Shown: positions 8,296-18,888, numbered from the stretch's first letter. The stretch: DNA of 64,000 bases from Lepiota brunneoincarnata (GCA_023014365.1 JAEBUN010000002.1:1-64000), one strand, 5' to 3'. Notes: generated by a model from the letters alone, not told the origin. Numbers and translations: made by a program.

Positions 8296-10706
8296 TCCCC
8301 CGCTCTCATCCCTTTTACGAGGGCGAAGGGGAGGAGGAGGTGCAAGCGGCCCTCTTTCCAAAGGTTAGTCCTAAACCCTTCGACTGGGCTCACCCCAGCA
8401 CGTACCCGGATTGGCTACTGACGGTTACCCCTCAACACGCGTACAGGTTTATTGTACTACGGACTCCTGTTGTAGTTCTAGAGTCCATGCGTTACCGTAG
8501 TACAATACATATGATTTCCTGCGATATACCGCGTGAGATAGCGATGCATCTGAGTGCGGGACTTAAGTATATGATCCCGACTAAGCGGCGTGATGAATTA
8601 ATTAACTCCGCTTGGGACGATTTCGTCGATCGTCTCCGTTGGTCCACGTGGTTTCGCGCCACTGATGCCGAAGATGCAGAAGACGACTTTGATCCGGACT
8701 ACTGGTCGCCGAAGCCTAACCGCGTCGCGATGCACCAGTTGGACAGGGTATTTGAGTATGGTGTCTGGTGCGGTCGTAGGGCCATTGATAAAATGGTTTC
8801 TGATATGCCGACAGACGAACACGTGGGGGACCGTTATCAGCACGCGCTTGCTCCCCCGGTGGCCAAACTCCGCGACTACTTGACGTCCCACGAACTCGTC
8901 GTAGTAGCGACCGATAAGAACCTTGGTTGCGCAGTTGCCCCGCGTGCCTGGATCATTGATAAGGCTTTGTCGTTATTATCTAACCGTGTAGATTACGAGC
9001 CGGTTAGCGCCACTACGGCGTATAATATACTTTATAATAAAAACGAACATATTAAGTCCATCGCGAGAATGTCGGAAGATTACGCCATTCAATCGCAACT
9101 TCCCCGCTTCTTTCGGAGTCAGCTGTCGGTGGAGCCTAGCTCTATCCCGACGTTTTATGTCATTCCAAAAATACATAAGACACCGGTGGCTGCCCGGCCG
9201 ATCTTACCGTGCCACTCCGTGCCGCAAGGGCCTGCAGGGAAGTATGTTTCTAAAAGTCTCAAACCGATCATTCAATCGGCGCCGTACGTTATTCATGGTT
9301 CAAAAGACCTGGCGATAAAATTGAGCAAGTTGTCGCTACCGCAGTTCCGATTCGAGAACGGTATGCTTAAACGTTTATACTTTGTCTCGGGCGACGTTGT
9401 CGCTTTCTATCCTCACGTGGATGTACAAAAGGCACACTCCTTTGCCGAAGAGTACTACACCCGTTGGTTAGCCGAGGCAGAGCCAGAAGTCGATGACACC
9501 GACTTCGACGCGACGCGTGCAGCAGCTAAAGTACAGCTGTTACGGGAATGCATGCGGGCAGCGGACGACAACTTACTAGTGCAGTTCCAAGGGAAATACT
9601 ACCGGCAGGCCCGTGGGCTCGCGATGGGGGTGGCGTCAAGCCCCGACCTAGCGAACCTCTACGGCGTATACTTCGAGGAGAAGTGCGACGCCCTCCGGTC
9701 CCCTGACGTGGCGTACTACGGTCGCTACATCGATGATTGCCTCGCACTCGTTTATGCGTATAACGAGAAGGACGCGTTGAGCTTACTTAGCGACAATCTT
9801 AGATTCGATAACTGTACTATTACGTGGTCATCTTCGGATCAATTTATGGTGTTCCTTGACATGATGCTGTTTACGGCAAACGGTCGGCTTGAGCATAAGC
9901 CGTATAGGAAACCGATGAACCACTTTGAGCGCATACCCTGGATTAGCTTCCATCCGTTGTACGTGAAGAAAGGCACGTTCGTTTCGGAGCTATCGAGGCT
10001 CGCCGCGCTCTCATCGCGTTTTAACGATTACGTGATGGCGTGTAGAGAAGCTTCGGATATCTACATCGCGCGCGGCTACCCTCCGACGTTGATCGCGGCT
10101 TGGCTCCGTGATAACTACCGAGTACGTTGGGATGTACGGCTTAGGGAGTCCGTACCGCCAGCGAATGGCGTACTTGTGCTGAAAAGCGAATACAACGTCT
10201 CCTGGGATATGTTCAACGCTCAAGAACTTGAGGACGCGATTAAGACCGGGTGGGCGCAGGCTATGAACACCTTCGCCCGACTCGATATGCGGGGGCAGCG
10301 TAACGTCCCGCTCCCGTATAACCTTGTGAAACTAGGCCTTCCCAAGAAGGCGTTTGAGCTGATGCGACTCTTTACTAAGATCCCGCGTGCTGAAGCCGAG
10401 GCTGACTTGGCGGAGTGTGCAAAGGATTGGTGTTTAGACGAGGGTTGGCAAGGACCCTTTTTGCGGCTAGATAAGCTCGGTCTTTTTGGTCGACGTCTGT
10501 TGGTTTCGAAGAAAAGAACCCGACAGATAATGGATCTCACGTCAATCTGGCGTGCTTCCGTCCTCGCGCGGCGCGACCGCCAGGCGTTAATAACCGACTT
10601 CTTCGCCGAAGCTCGAGCTCCCGTGGCCTCTTCTTCCGCTCCGGCGGTAGAACACCATCGTGAGAAGACGCCTGATCCGTGGATCGCGATTGCGAACTTC
10701 GATTGA
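7356..10706 (+). CDS. PLE ORF1-reverse transcriptase, open frame, no endonuclease
   Basis: Copies element RNA onto a chromosome end, by inference using the telomeric 3' overhang as primer. The start used is the first ATG inside the element; the frame is open upstream to the truncation point at 7274. About 1,116 residues. The N-terminal third is charged and coiled-coil-prone (KMEKKKALKESFEMEVDEA). The RT domain follows: PKIHKTPVAARPILP, SGDVVAFYPHV (Asp codon 9393), GLAMGVASSPDLANLYG, YYGRYIDDCLAL (Asp codons 9732 and 9735), FLDMMLF, then the PLE block HFERIPWISFHPLYVKKG. A long basic C-terminal tail ends at TGA 10704-10706 with no GIY-YIG motif. This is the only long intact PLE frame in the window and so the best candidate for an active enzyme. 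The 67-nt intron at 8088-8154 lies inside it; retention keeps the frame open. Confidence 0.92.
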   Translation: MPSSYRDAMRPYLIEGMKTRRQAQNCRTALNRLEGHQTAGTFPSELKARRTPFAFTKSYIQENPQAIAAFSESDVAYRKAELTRGIAHKRAELSFLEGQLTLSPVAGVTENPLWIAIQESLGKVYDRIRRKSQVMKYGAPTADSHGRPVQLGWREDPSILREFVEVLEDTPAIFDRAVSFVDDQILAEEAKMEKKKALKESFEMEVDEAAGPSTAPTITAESIAQMVDKRVAAILKGKEKKEGKVNAYSLHASDLHTYPDLLSILTEVPCDQERSRRTREGGSHGGSGPQGQPTTQARRRQGREKRRANEGELVPRSHPFYEGEGEEEVQAALFPKVSPKPFDWAHPSTYPDWLLTVTPQHAYRFIVLRTPVVVLESMRYRSTIHMISCDIPREIAMHLSAGLKYMIPTKRRDELINSAWDDFVDRLRWSTWFRATDAEDAEDDFDPDYWSPKPNRVAMHQLDRVFEYGVWCGRRAIDKMVSDMPTDEHVGDRYQHALAPPVAKLRDYLTSHELVVVATDKNLGCAVAPRAWIIDKALSLLSNRVDYEPVSATTAYNILYNKNEHIKSIARMSEDYAIQSQLPRFFRSQLSVEPSSIPTFYVIPKIHKTPVAARPILPCHSVPQGPAGKYVSKSLKPIIQSAPYVIHGSKDLAIKLSKLSLPQFRFENGMLKRLYFVSGDVVAFYPHVDVQKAHSFAEEYYTRWLAEAEPEVDDTDFDATRAAAKVQLLRECMRAADDNLLVQFQGKYYRQARGLAMGVASSPDLANLYGVYFEEKCDALRSPDVAYYGRYIDDCLALVYAYNEKDALSLLSDNLRFDNCTITWSSSDQFMVFLDMMLFTANGRLEHKPYRKPMNHFERIPWISFHPLYVKKGTFVSELSRLAALSSRFNDYVMACREASDIYIARGYPPTLIAAWLRDNYRVRWDVRLRESVPPANGVLVLKSEYNVSWDMFNAQELEDAIKTGWAQAMNTFARLDMRGQRNVPLPYNLVKLGLPKKAFELMRLFTKIPRAEAEADLAECAKDWCLDEGWQGPFLRLDKLGLFGRRLLVSKKRTRQIMDLTSIWRASVLARRDRQALITDFFAEARAPVASSSAPAVEHHREKTPDPWIAIANFD
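8088..8154 (+). other. Putative intron controlling ORF1 versus ORF1-RT fusion
   Basis: Boundaries AAG/GTGAAC and TTAACAG/AAG. The length of 67 is typical of basidiomycete introns and is not a multiple of three, so retained and spliced forms give different proteins. The identical counterpart is at 15202-15268. Confidence 0.5.
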
Positions 10707-10707
10707 T

Positions 10708-10956
10708 ATGGCTTACGTGGTATACCATGCCAGCCGTAGTTGTCCGCACAACCTAGCTGCGGCGACTGGTACCAAGTCGGCGCCCAAATGGGGAAATCCC
10801 TGGGCGTTCGGGTACCGACCTCTGCGGGGTGATTCCTGTATGTCGGCCGGCCCATATTTGCTGATCTTGAGTAACCTTCCTGGGACCCCGTTGTTAGAAG
10901 ACTTCGGGGTTGCACGACCTGCGCTTCGATCGCAGCACGCGAAAACAGGTTTTTAA
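10708..10956 (+). CDS. Candidate ORF3 (A2 copy)
   Basis: 82 codons, ATG one base after the RT TGA. Same as the A1 copy except for a few substitutions, one of which changes Arg to Cys in GDSRM. Unknown function; see the family A/B comparison given for the first copy. Confidence 0.42.
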   Translation: MAYVVYHASRSCPHNLAAATGTKSAPKWGNPWAFGYRPLRGDSCMSAGPYLLILSNLPGTPLLEDFGVARPALRSQHAKTGF

Positions 10957-11673
10957 ATAGGTGGCCTTTTATCGGTTTGGGTGTGATGGTGCGGCGTAAC
11001 CCGGAACCACGTCTGGGGGGGCGGTTATGCCTCCTTCCTAAGTCTCTCGAAAAGTAGCTCTCGCGTCAAGCGGTAAACAACGCAAGTTCTCCCCCTGGTG
11101 GCGGTTAACTCGCTTCTTCGCCGGTTATATGCCGTGCGGAACGTTCTTTGCGGTAAGTACTACCTTACCTTCCCAACGAGTGCGGCTTACTAATACCAAG
11201 CTCACCCCTAACCCTGACCTAACCCGGACCTAACCGTCCCGGTCGGGCGGGGCGTACTCTAGCAGACCCGTGGGAAGGACAGCCACCTAAGGTAAGTACA
11301 CCGCCACCGGGTATTCATGTCCCCGGTGCCGGGTTTCACAAGTCTCCCACGCTTGGACCCCGTGCGAAAGTGCACCTTGTTGCGTTGTCACGTGACGGCC
11401 CTACCCCGGCCCGGATTGTTCCGTCGTCGGGTAACATAGCCCGATGGCACGTGACCGGTCGCACGATCACGTGACTTTTCCCAGGCGTAAGCGCGCGCCA
11501 AAGTCAGCACGGCGATGGTTTTGAAACTCGACGATAAGTATTTAATCTATTTTCGCCCATTTTGATGGGGGGATTACATACACGTTCCGCGGATCGCGTT
11601 ACGCAAGTAACCGATCGCAGTCGATCGCTATCGGCGACCATCGATTGGACGGCAGGTATCTGACGGATATCGT

Positions 11674-11738
11674 GCGCCTGATGAGTCTTTATAAGACGAA
11701 ACGGGTGGGTAGTTGGAAACCCCAACAACCCGTTGCGC
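11674..11738 (+). ncRNA. Hammerhead ribozyme 4 (family A2)
   Basis: CTGATGA at 11678-11684, stem II 11685-11697, GAAA 11698-11701, GTT at 11732-11734, closing GCGC to 11738. Core and stems identical to ribozyme 1 although the surrounding A2 pLTR differs from A1. Confidence 0.92.
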
Positions 11739-11776
11739 CCTCCGTCGCGACTCGTGTATTTGAGCTCCCCCCTTCC

Positions 11777-11785
11777 CCTAACCCT
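11777..11785 (+). repeat. Short telomeric junction (CCTAACCCT)
   Basis: One and a half units between the A2 pLTR and an A1 element truncated at GTTTGTATCAGAG, which lies deep in the RT ORF (matches 1957 onward). Confidence 0.85.
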
Positions 11786-12515
11786 GTTTGTATCAGAGCT
11801 GTCGAGGCTTGCCGCGCTTTCTTCGCGTTTCGACGATTACGTGAAGGCATGTAGAGAAGCTTCGGATATCTACATTGCGCGTGGCTACCCTCCGTTGTTG
11901 ATCGCCGCTTGGCTTCGCGATAACTACCGAGCACGTTGGGATGTACGGCTAAGGGAGTCCGTACCGCCAGCGAATGGCGTGCTTGTGCTAAAAAGCGAAT
12001 ACAACATATCCTGGGACATGTTTAATGCTCACGAACTTGAGGACAGTATGAAGACTGGGTGGGCGCAGGCAATGAATGTCTTCGCCCGTGCAGACGTCCG
12101 GGGGCGGAATAACGTACCGCTTCCGTACGATCTGACCAAACTAGGTATCCCTAAGAAGGCGTCCGAGTTGATGCGTCTCTTTACTAAGATCCCGCGTGCT
12201 GAAGCCGAGGCTGACTTGGCGGAGTGTGCAAAGGATTGGTGTTTAGATTCGGGTTGGCAAGGACCTTTCTTACGCCTAGATAGACTCGGTCTTTTCGGTC
12301 GCCGTCTGTTGGTTTCGAAGAAAAGAACCCGACAGATAATGGACCTTACGTCAATTTGGCGTGCTTCTGTTCTCGCGCGGCGCGACCGCCAGGCGTTAAT
12401 AACCGACTTCTTCGCCGAAGCTCGAGCTCCCGTGGCCTCTTCTTCCGCTCCGGCGGTAGAACACCACCGTGAGAAGACGCCTGATCCGTGGATCGCGATT
12501 GCGAACTTCGATTGA
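11786..12515 (+). pseudogene. PLE RT C-terminal fragment (A1)
   Basis: Begins at FVSELSRLAALSSRF, after all catalytic RT motifs, and runs open to TGA at 12513-12515. It cannot encode an active RT. The upstream in-frame extension comes from the neighbouring pLTR and telomere tract and is not part of the gene. Confidence 0.9.
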
Positions 12516-12516
12516 T

Positions 12517-12765
12517 ATGGCTTACGTGGTATACCATGCCAGCCGTAGTTGTCCGCACAACCTAGCTGCGGCGACTGGTACCAAGTCGGCGCCCACATGG
12601 GGAAATCCCTGGGCGTTCGGGTACCGACCTCTGCGGGGTGATTCCCGTATGTCGGCCGGCCCATATTTGCTGATCTTGAGTAACCTTCCTGGGACCCCGT
12701 TGTTAGAAGACTTCGGGGTTGCACGACCTGCGCTTCGATCGCAGCACGCGAAAACAGGTTTTTAA
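12517..12765 (+). CDS. Candidate ORF3 (A1 copy)
   Basis: 82 codons, ATG one base after the RT stop, same peptide as the other A copies. Confidence 0.4.
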   Translation: MAYVVYHASRSCPHNLAAATGTKSAPTWGNPWAFGYRPLRGDSRMSAGPYLLILSNLPGTPLLEDFGVARPALRSQHAKTGF

Positions 12766-13486
12766 ATAGGTGGCCTTTTATCGGTTTGGGTGTGATGGTG
12801 CGGCGTAACCCGGAACCACGTCTGGGGGGGCGGTTATGCCCCCTTCCTAAGTCTCTCGAATAGTAACTCTCGCGTAAGCGGTAAACAACGTAAGTTCGAC
12901 CCCTGATGGCGGTTAACTCGCTTTAAAACGCCGGTTATATGCCGTGCGGAGCGTTCTTTGCGGTAAGTACTACCTTACCTTCCCGACGAGGGCGGCATAC
13001 TAATACTATGTTACCCCCTAACCCGAACCCGAACCTAACCGGACCTAACCGGCTCGGTCGGGCGGGGCGTCCTCTAGCAGACCCGTGGGAAGGATAGCCA
13101 TCTAAGGTAAGTACACCGCCACCGGTAAATCATGTCACCGGTGCCGGGTTTCACAAGTTCTCACGCTTGGACCCCGTGCGAAAGTGCACCTTGTTACGTT
13201 GTCACGTGACGGCCCTACCCCGGCCCGGATTGTTCCGTCGTCGGGTAACATAGCCCGATGGCACGTGACCGGTCGCACGATCACGTGACTTTTCCCAGAC
13301 GCAAGCGCGCGTCTAAGTCAGCGCGGTAAGTTTTGAAACTCGAAGTTAAGTTTTTAATCCTATTTTCACCTGTTATTAACGGGGGGATTATAAATACGTT
13401 CCGCGGATTTTGATCTATCGATCAAAATCGCAATCGATCGCTATCGGCGACAATCGATTGGACGGCAGGTATCTGACGGATATCGT

Positions 13487-13551
13487 GCGCCTGATGAGTC
13501 TTTATAAGACGAAACGGGTGGGTAGTTGGAAACCCCAACAACCCGTTGCGC
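13487..13551 (+). ncRNA. Hammerhead ribozyme 5 (family A1)
   Basis: CTGATGA at 13491-13497; all stems and core bases as in ribozyme 1; closing GCGC ends at 13551. Confidence 0.92.
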
Positions 13552-13586
13552 CCCTCCGTCGCGACTCGTGTTTTAGTCCCCCCTTC

Positions 13587-13608
13587 CCTAACCCTAACCC
13601 TAACCCTG
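13587..13608 (+). repeat. Telomeric tract (three and a half CCCTAA units)
   Basis: Lies between the A1 pLTR end (which here reads TTTTAGTCCCCCC rather than TTTATACGCCCCC) and the start of the A2 5' pLTR at TGACCTAACCCGG. Confidence 0.88.
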
Positions 13609-14165
13609 ACCTAACCCGGACCTAACCGTCCCGGTCGGGCGGGGCGTACTCTAGCAGACCCGTGGGAAGGACAGCCACCTAAGGTAAGTACACCGCCACC
13701 GGGTATTCATGTCCCCGGTGCCGGGTTTCACAAGTCTCCCACGCTTGGACCCCGTGCGAAAGTGCACCTTGTTGCGTTGTCACGTGACGGCCCTACCCCG
13801 GCCCGGATTGTTCCGTCGTCGGGTAACATAGCCCGATGGCACGTGACCGGTCGCACGATCACGTGACTTTTCCCAGGCGTAAGCGCGCGCCAAAGTCAGC
13901 ACGGCGATGGTTTTGAAACTCGACGATAAGTATTTAATCTATTTTCGCCCATTTGATGGGGGGATTACGTACACGTTCCGCGGATCGCGTTACGCAAGTA
14001 ACCGATCGCAGTCGATCGCTATCGGCGACAATCGATTGGACGGCAGGTATCTGACGGATATCGTGCGCCTGATGAGTCTTTATAAGACGAAACGGGTGGG
14101 TAGTTGGAAACCCCAACAACCCGTTGCGCCCTCCGTCGCGACTCGTGTATTTGAGCTCCCCTTTT
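13609..14165 (+). repeat. 5' pLTR of the complete A2 element
   Basis: Direct repeat of about 18325-18888. Contains CACGTG palindromes around 13782, 13841 and 13861 and a hammerhead. Its left edge is exactly at the degenerate telomere-like units TGACCTAACCCGGACC. Confidence 0.75.
14065..14129 (+). ncRNA. Hammerhead ribozyme 6 (in 5' pLTR)
   Basis: CTGATGA at 14069-14075, stem II and GAAA as in ribozyme 1, closing GCGC ends at 14129. Its place upstream of the ORF start would let the element RNA be cut about 100 bases before the first ATG. Confidence 0.92.
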
Positions 14166-14174
14166 CCTAACCCT
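14166..14174 (+). repeat. CCTAACCCT at pLTR/leader boundary
   Basis: The same 9-mer found at stacked-element junctions. Here it sits between the 5' pLTR and the leader TACACATTCTCAGAGCC. Confidence 0.75.
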
Positions 14175-14225
14175 ATACACATTCTCAGAGCCAACAACTC
14201 CCCGACCTCCCCCGATCCTACCGCT

Positions 14226-17200
14226 ATGCCCCCTCGTACGCAAAAGAAGGCAGGATCCTCGACTGGCGGAGGTGCGGCCGGGCCATCGAGGGCTCGTGTC
14301 CGTGCCTCGTCTCCGGCTGCCTCGGTCGCTCTAGCGGTCACCCGATCGATAGGCGGCCTGCGCCACGACCCCGCGACTGGTGAAGTCACGGTGTCGGAGA
14401 CACAACTCGGCTCTGCTCGCCGCGCGCCCATTCGGGCTGCTGCATCGCTTGCAGAGCTACTGGCATGTATGCCGTCGTCTTACAGGGACGCGATGCGACC
14501 CTACCTGATCGAGGGGATGAAAACCCGACGTCAGGCGCAGAACTGTAGGACGGCCCTCAATCGTCTTGAGGGCCACCAGACGGCGGGTACATTCCCGTCC
14601 GAGCTCAAGGCTAGGCGGACGCCCTTTGCGTTCACCAAGTCTTACATCCAGGAAAACCCGCAAGCTATCGCGGCGTTTTCCGAGAGCGACGTCGCCTACC
14701 GCAAGGCAGAGCTGACGAGAGGCATTGCCCACAAGCGTGCCGAGCTCTCGTTCCTGGAGGGACAGCTGACTTTGTCAGCCCGTTGCCGGGGTGACCGAGA
14801 ATCCACTATGGATCGCGATCCAGGAGTCTCTCGGAAAGGTCTACGACCGTATCCGACGCAAGAGTCAGGTCATGAAGTATGGCGCGCCCACCGCTGATTC
14901 GCACGGGCGTCCTGTTCAGCTCGGATGGAGGGAGGATCCTTCTATCCTCCGGGAGTTCGTCGAAGTTCTTGAAGACACTCCCGCCATCTTCGATCGGGCC
15001 GTTTCTTTCGTCGACGATCAGATACTCGCGGAAGAGGCGAAGATGGAGAAAAAGAAGGCCCTGAAGGAGAGTTTCGAGATGGAGGTTGATGAAGCCGCTG
15101 GCCCGTCGACCGCTCCCACCATCACCGCCGAATCGATCGCTCAAATGGTCGACAAGCGGGTAGCCGCTATCCTGAAGGGCAAGGAGAAGAAAGAGGGGAA
15201 GGTGAACGCGTATTCGTTACACGCGTCTGATCTTCATGCTTACCCCGATTTACTTTCTATCTTAACAGAAGTCCCCTGCGACCAAGAAAGGAGCGGGCGC
15301 ACGCGCGAAGGAGGAAGTCACGGCGGCTCCGGCCCCCAAGGACAACCAACGACGCAAGCGAGGCGCCGGCAGGGGCGGGAAAAGAGGAGGGCGAACGAGG
15401 GGGAACTGATCCCCCGCTCTCATCCCTTTTACGAGGGCGAAGGGGAGGAGGAGGTGCAAGCGGCCCTCTTTCCAAAGGTTAGTCCTAAACCCTTCGACTG
15501 GGCTCACCCCAGCACGTACCCGGATTGGCTACTGACGGTTACCCCTCAACACGCGTACAGGTTTATTGTACTACGGACTCCTGTTGTAGTTCTAGAGTCC
15601 ATGCGTTACCGTAGTACAATACATATGATTTCCTGCGATATACCGCGTGAGATAGCGATGCATCTGAGTGCGGGACTTAAGTATATGATCCCGACTAAGC
15701 GGCGTGATGAATTAATTAACTCCGCTTGGGACGATTTCGTCGATCGTCTCCGTTGGTCCACGTGGTTTCGCGCCACTGATGCCGAAGATGCAGAAGACGA
15801 CTTTGATCCGGACTACTGGTCGCCGAAGCCTAACCGCGTCGCGATGCACCAGTTGGACAGGGTATTTGAGTATGGTGTCTGGTGCGGTCGTAGGGCCATT
15901 GATAAAATGGTTTCTGATATGCCGACAGACGAACACGTGGGGGACCGTTATCAGCACGCGCTTGCTCCCCCGGTGGCCAAACTCCGCGACTACTTGACGT
16001 CCCACGAACTCGTCGTAGTAGCGACCGATAAGAACCTTGGTTGCGCAGTTGCCCCGCGTGCCTGGATCATTGATAAGGCATTTGTCGTTGTTATCTAACC
16101 GTGTAGATTACGAGCCGGTTAGCGCCACTACGGCGTATAATATACTTTATAATAAAAACGAACATATTAAGTCCATCGCGAGAATGTCGGAAGATTACGC
16201 CATTCAATCGCAACTTCCCCGCTTCTTTCGGAGTCAGCTGTCGGTGGAGCCTAGCTCTATCCCGACGTTTTATGTCATTCCCAAAATACATAAGACACCG
16301 GTAGCTGCCCGGCCGATATTACCGTGCCACTCCGTACCGCAAGGGCCTGCAGGGAAGTATGTTTCTAAAAGTCTCAAACCGATCATTCAATCGGCGCCGT
16401 ACGTTATTCATGGTTCAAAAGACCTGGCGATAAAATTGAGCAAGTTGTCGCTACCGCAGTTCCGATTCGAGAACGGTATGCTTAAGCGTTTATACTTTGT
16501 CTCGGGCGACGTTGTCGCTTTCTATCCCCACGTGGATGTACAAAAGGCACACTCCTTTGCCGAAGAGTACTACACCCGTTGGCTAGCCGAGGCTGAGCCG
16601 GAAGTCGATGATACCGACTTCGACGCAACGCGTGCAGCAGCTAAAGTACAGCTGTTACGGGAATGCATGCGGGCAGCGGACGACAACTTATTAGTGCAGT
16701 TCCAAGGGAAATATTACCGGCAGGCCCGTGGGCTCGCGATGGGGGTGGCGTCAAGCCCCGACCTAGCGAACCTCTACGGCGTATACTTCGAGGAGAAGTG
16801 CGACGCCCTCCGGTCCCCTGACGTGGCGTACTACGGTCGCTACATCGATGATTGCCTCGCACTCGTTTATGCGTATAACGAGAAGGACGCGTTGAGCTTA
16901 CTTAGCGACAATCTTAGATTCGATAACTGTACTATTACGTGGTCATCTTCGGATCAATTTATGGTGTTCCTTGACATGATGCTGTTTACGGCAAACGGTC
17001 GGCTTGAGCATAAGCCGTATAGGAAACCGATGAACCACTTCGAGCGCATACCCTGGATTAGCTTCCATCCGTTATACGTGAAGAAAGGCACGTTCGTTTC
17101 GGAGCTATCGAGGCTCGCCGCGCTCTCATCGCGTTTTAACGATTACGTGATGGCGTGTAGAGAAGCTTCGGATATCTACATCGCGCGCGGCTACCCTCCG

Positions 17201-17821
17201 ACGTTGATCGCGGCTTGGCTCCGTGATAACTACCGAGTACGTTGGGATGTACGGCTTAGGGAGTCCGTACCGCCAGCGAATGGCGTACTCGTGCTGAAAA
17301 GCGAATACAACGTCTCCTGGGATATGTTCAACGCTCAAGAACTTGAGGACGCGATTAAGACCGGGTGGGCGCAGGCTATGAACACCTTCGCCCGACTCGA
17401 TATGCGGGGGCAGCGTAACGTCCCGCTCCCGTATAACCTTGTGAAACTAGGCCTTCCCAAGAAGGCGTTTGAGCTGATGCGACTCTTTACTAAGATCCCG
17501 CGTGCTGAAGCCGAGGCTGACTTGGCGGAGTGTGCAAAGGATTGGTGTTTAGACGAGGGTTGGCAAGGACCCTTTTTGCGGCTAGATAAACTCGGTCTTT
17601 TTGGTCGACGTCTGTTGGTTTCGAAGAAAAGAACCCGACAGATAATGGATCTCACGTCAATCTGGCGTGCTTCCGTCCTCGCGCGGCGCGACCGCCAGGC
17701 GTTAATAACCGACTTCTTCGCAGAAGCTCGAGCTCCCGTGGCCTCTTCTTCCGCTCCGGCGGTAGAACACCATCGTGAGAAGACGCCTGATCCGTGGATC
17801 GCGATTGCGAACTTCGATTGA
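14226..17821 (+). pseudogene. PLE ORF1-RT, full length but with two one-base insertions
   Basis: The only copy with the true N-terminus: ATG at 14226 begins MPPRTQKKAGSSTGGG, basic and low-complexity, about 54 residues missing from the 7274 copy. Two extra bases break the frame: one near 14779 (GTCAGCCCG for GTCACCCG) and one near 16080 (GGCATTTG for GGCTTTG). Correcting for these the protein would have about 1,197 residues. All RT motifs (PKIHKTP, SGDVVAF, ASSPDLAN, YIDD, FLDMM) are in the third segment. Both lesions are single insertions, so mutation and sequence error are both possible. The stop is TGA at 17819-17821. Confidence 0.88.
15202..15268 (+). other. Putative ORF1 intron, sister copy
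   Basis: The same 67-nt GTGAACG...TTAACAG segment as at 8088. The spliced tail would stop at TGA 15407-15409. Confidence 0.45.
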
Positions 17822-17822
17822 T

Positions 17823-18071
17823 ATGGCTTACGTGGTATACCATGCCAGCCGTAGTTGTCCGCACAACCTAGCTGCGGCGACTGGTACCAAGTCGGCGCCC
17901 AAATGGGGAAATCCCTGGGCGTTCGGGTACCGACCTCTGCGGGGTGATTCCCGTATGTCGGCCGGCCCATATTTGCTGATCTTGAGTAACCTTCCTGGGA
18001 CCCCGTTGTTAGAAGACTTCGGGGTTGCACGACCTGCGCTTCGATCGCAGCACGCGAAAACAGGTTTTTAA
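17823..18071 (+). CDS. Candidate ORF3 (A2 copy)
   Basis: 82 codons following the RT stop, as in the other A copies. Confidence 0.42.
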   Translation: MAYVVYHASRSCPHNLAAATGTKSAPKWGNPWAFGYRPLRGDSRMSAGPYLLILSNLPGTPLLEDFGVARPALRSQHAKTGF

Positions 18072-18787
18072 ATAGGTGGCCTTTTATCGGTTTGGGTGTG
18101 ATGGTGCGGCGTAACCCGGAACCACGTCTGGGGGGGCGGTTATGCCTCCTTCCTAAGTCTCTCGAAAAGTAGCTCTCGCGTCAAGCGGTAAACAACGCAA
18201 GTTCTCCCCCTGGTGGCGGTTAACTCGCTCTTTCGCCGGTTATATGCCGTGCGGAACGTTCTTTGCGGTAAGTACTACCTTACCTTCCCAACGAGTGCGG
18301 CTTACTAATACTAAGCTCACCCCTAACCCTGACCTAACCCGGACCTAACCGTCCCGGTCGGGCGGGGCGTACTCTAGCAGACCCGTGGGAAGGAAAGCCA
18401 CCTAAGGTAAGTACACCGCCACCGGGTATTCATGTCCCCGGTGCCGGGTTTCACAAGTCTCCCACGCTTGGACCCCGTGCGAAAGTGCACCTTGTTGCGT
18501 TGTCACGTGACGGCCCTACCCCGGCCCGGATTGTTCCGTCGTCGGGTAACATAGCCCGATGGCACGTGACCGGTCGCACGATCACGTGACTTTTCTCAGG
18601 CGTAAGCGCGCGCCAAAGTCAGCACGGCGATGGTTTTGAAACTCGACGATAAGTATTTAATCTATTTTCGCCCATTTGATGGGGGGATTACGTACACGTT
18701 CCGCGGATCGCGTTACGCAAGTAACCGATCGCAGTCGATCGCTATCGGCGACAATCGATTGGACGGCAGGTATCTGACGGATATCGT

Positions 18788-18852
18788 GCGCCTGATGAGT
18801 CTTTATAAGACGAAACGGGTGGGTAGTTGGAAACCCCAACAACCCGTTGCGC
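18788..18852 (+). ncRNA. Hammerhead ribozyme 7 (3' pLTR of complete element)
   Basis: CTGATGA at 18792-18798; identical to ribozyme 1; closing GCGC ends at 18852. Confidence 0.92.
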
Positions 18853-18888
18853 CCTCCGTCGCGACTCGTGTATTTGAGCTCCCCTTTT

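Larger units (their letters stand above)
7274..11776 (+). mobile_element. PLE copy, subtype A2, nearly full length
   Basis: Lacks only the first 54 or so codons and the 5' pLTR. Contains ORF1/RT, ORF3 and a 3' pLTR with a hammerhead. It is almost identical to the complete copy at 13609-18888, with a scatter of mostly third-position differences, so both arose recently. Confidence 0.92.
11786..13586 (+). mobile_element. PLE copy, subtype A1, strongly 5' truncated
   Basis: Keeps only the last 243 RT codons, ORF3 and the 3' pLTR. Almost identical to 1957-3756. Confidence 0.92.
13609..18888 (+). mobile_element. Apparently complete PLE, subtype A2, with 5' and 3' pLTRs
   Basis: Order: 5' pLTR (13609-14165), short CCTAACCCT, leader, ATG at 14226, ORF1/RT to 17821, ORF3, 3' pLTR (about 18325-18888). 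The two pLTRs are nearly identical and both end GAGCTCCCCTTTTCC, unlike the A2 pLTR at 11776, which ends differently. This supports one element with repeated ends rather than two stacked insertions. About 5.3 kb. Confidence 0.75.

Noticed and set aside
13907..14170. 87-codon frame in the A2 pLTR (repeated at 18630)
   Set aside because: It overlaps the hammerhead and promoter-like region, differs in A1, and has no counterpart in family B.
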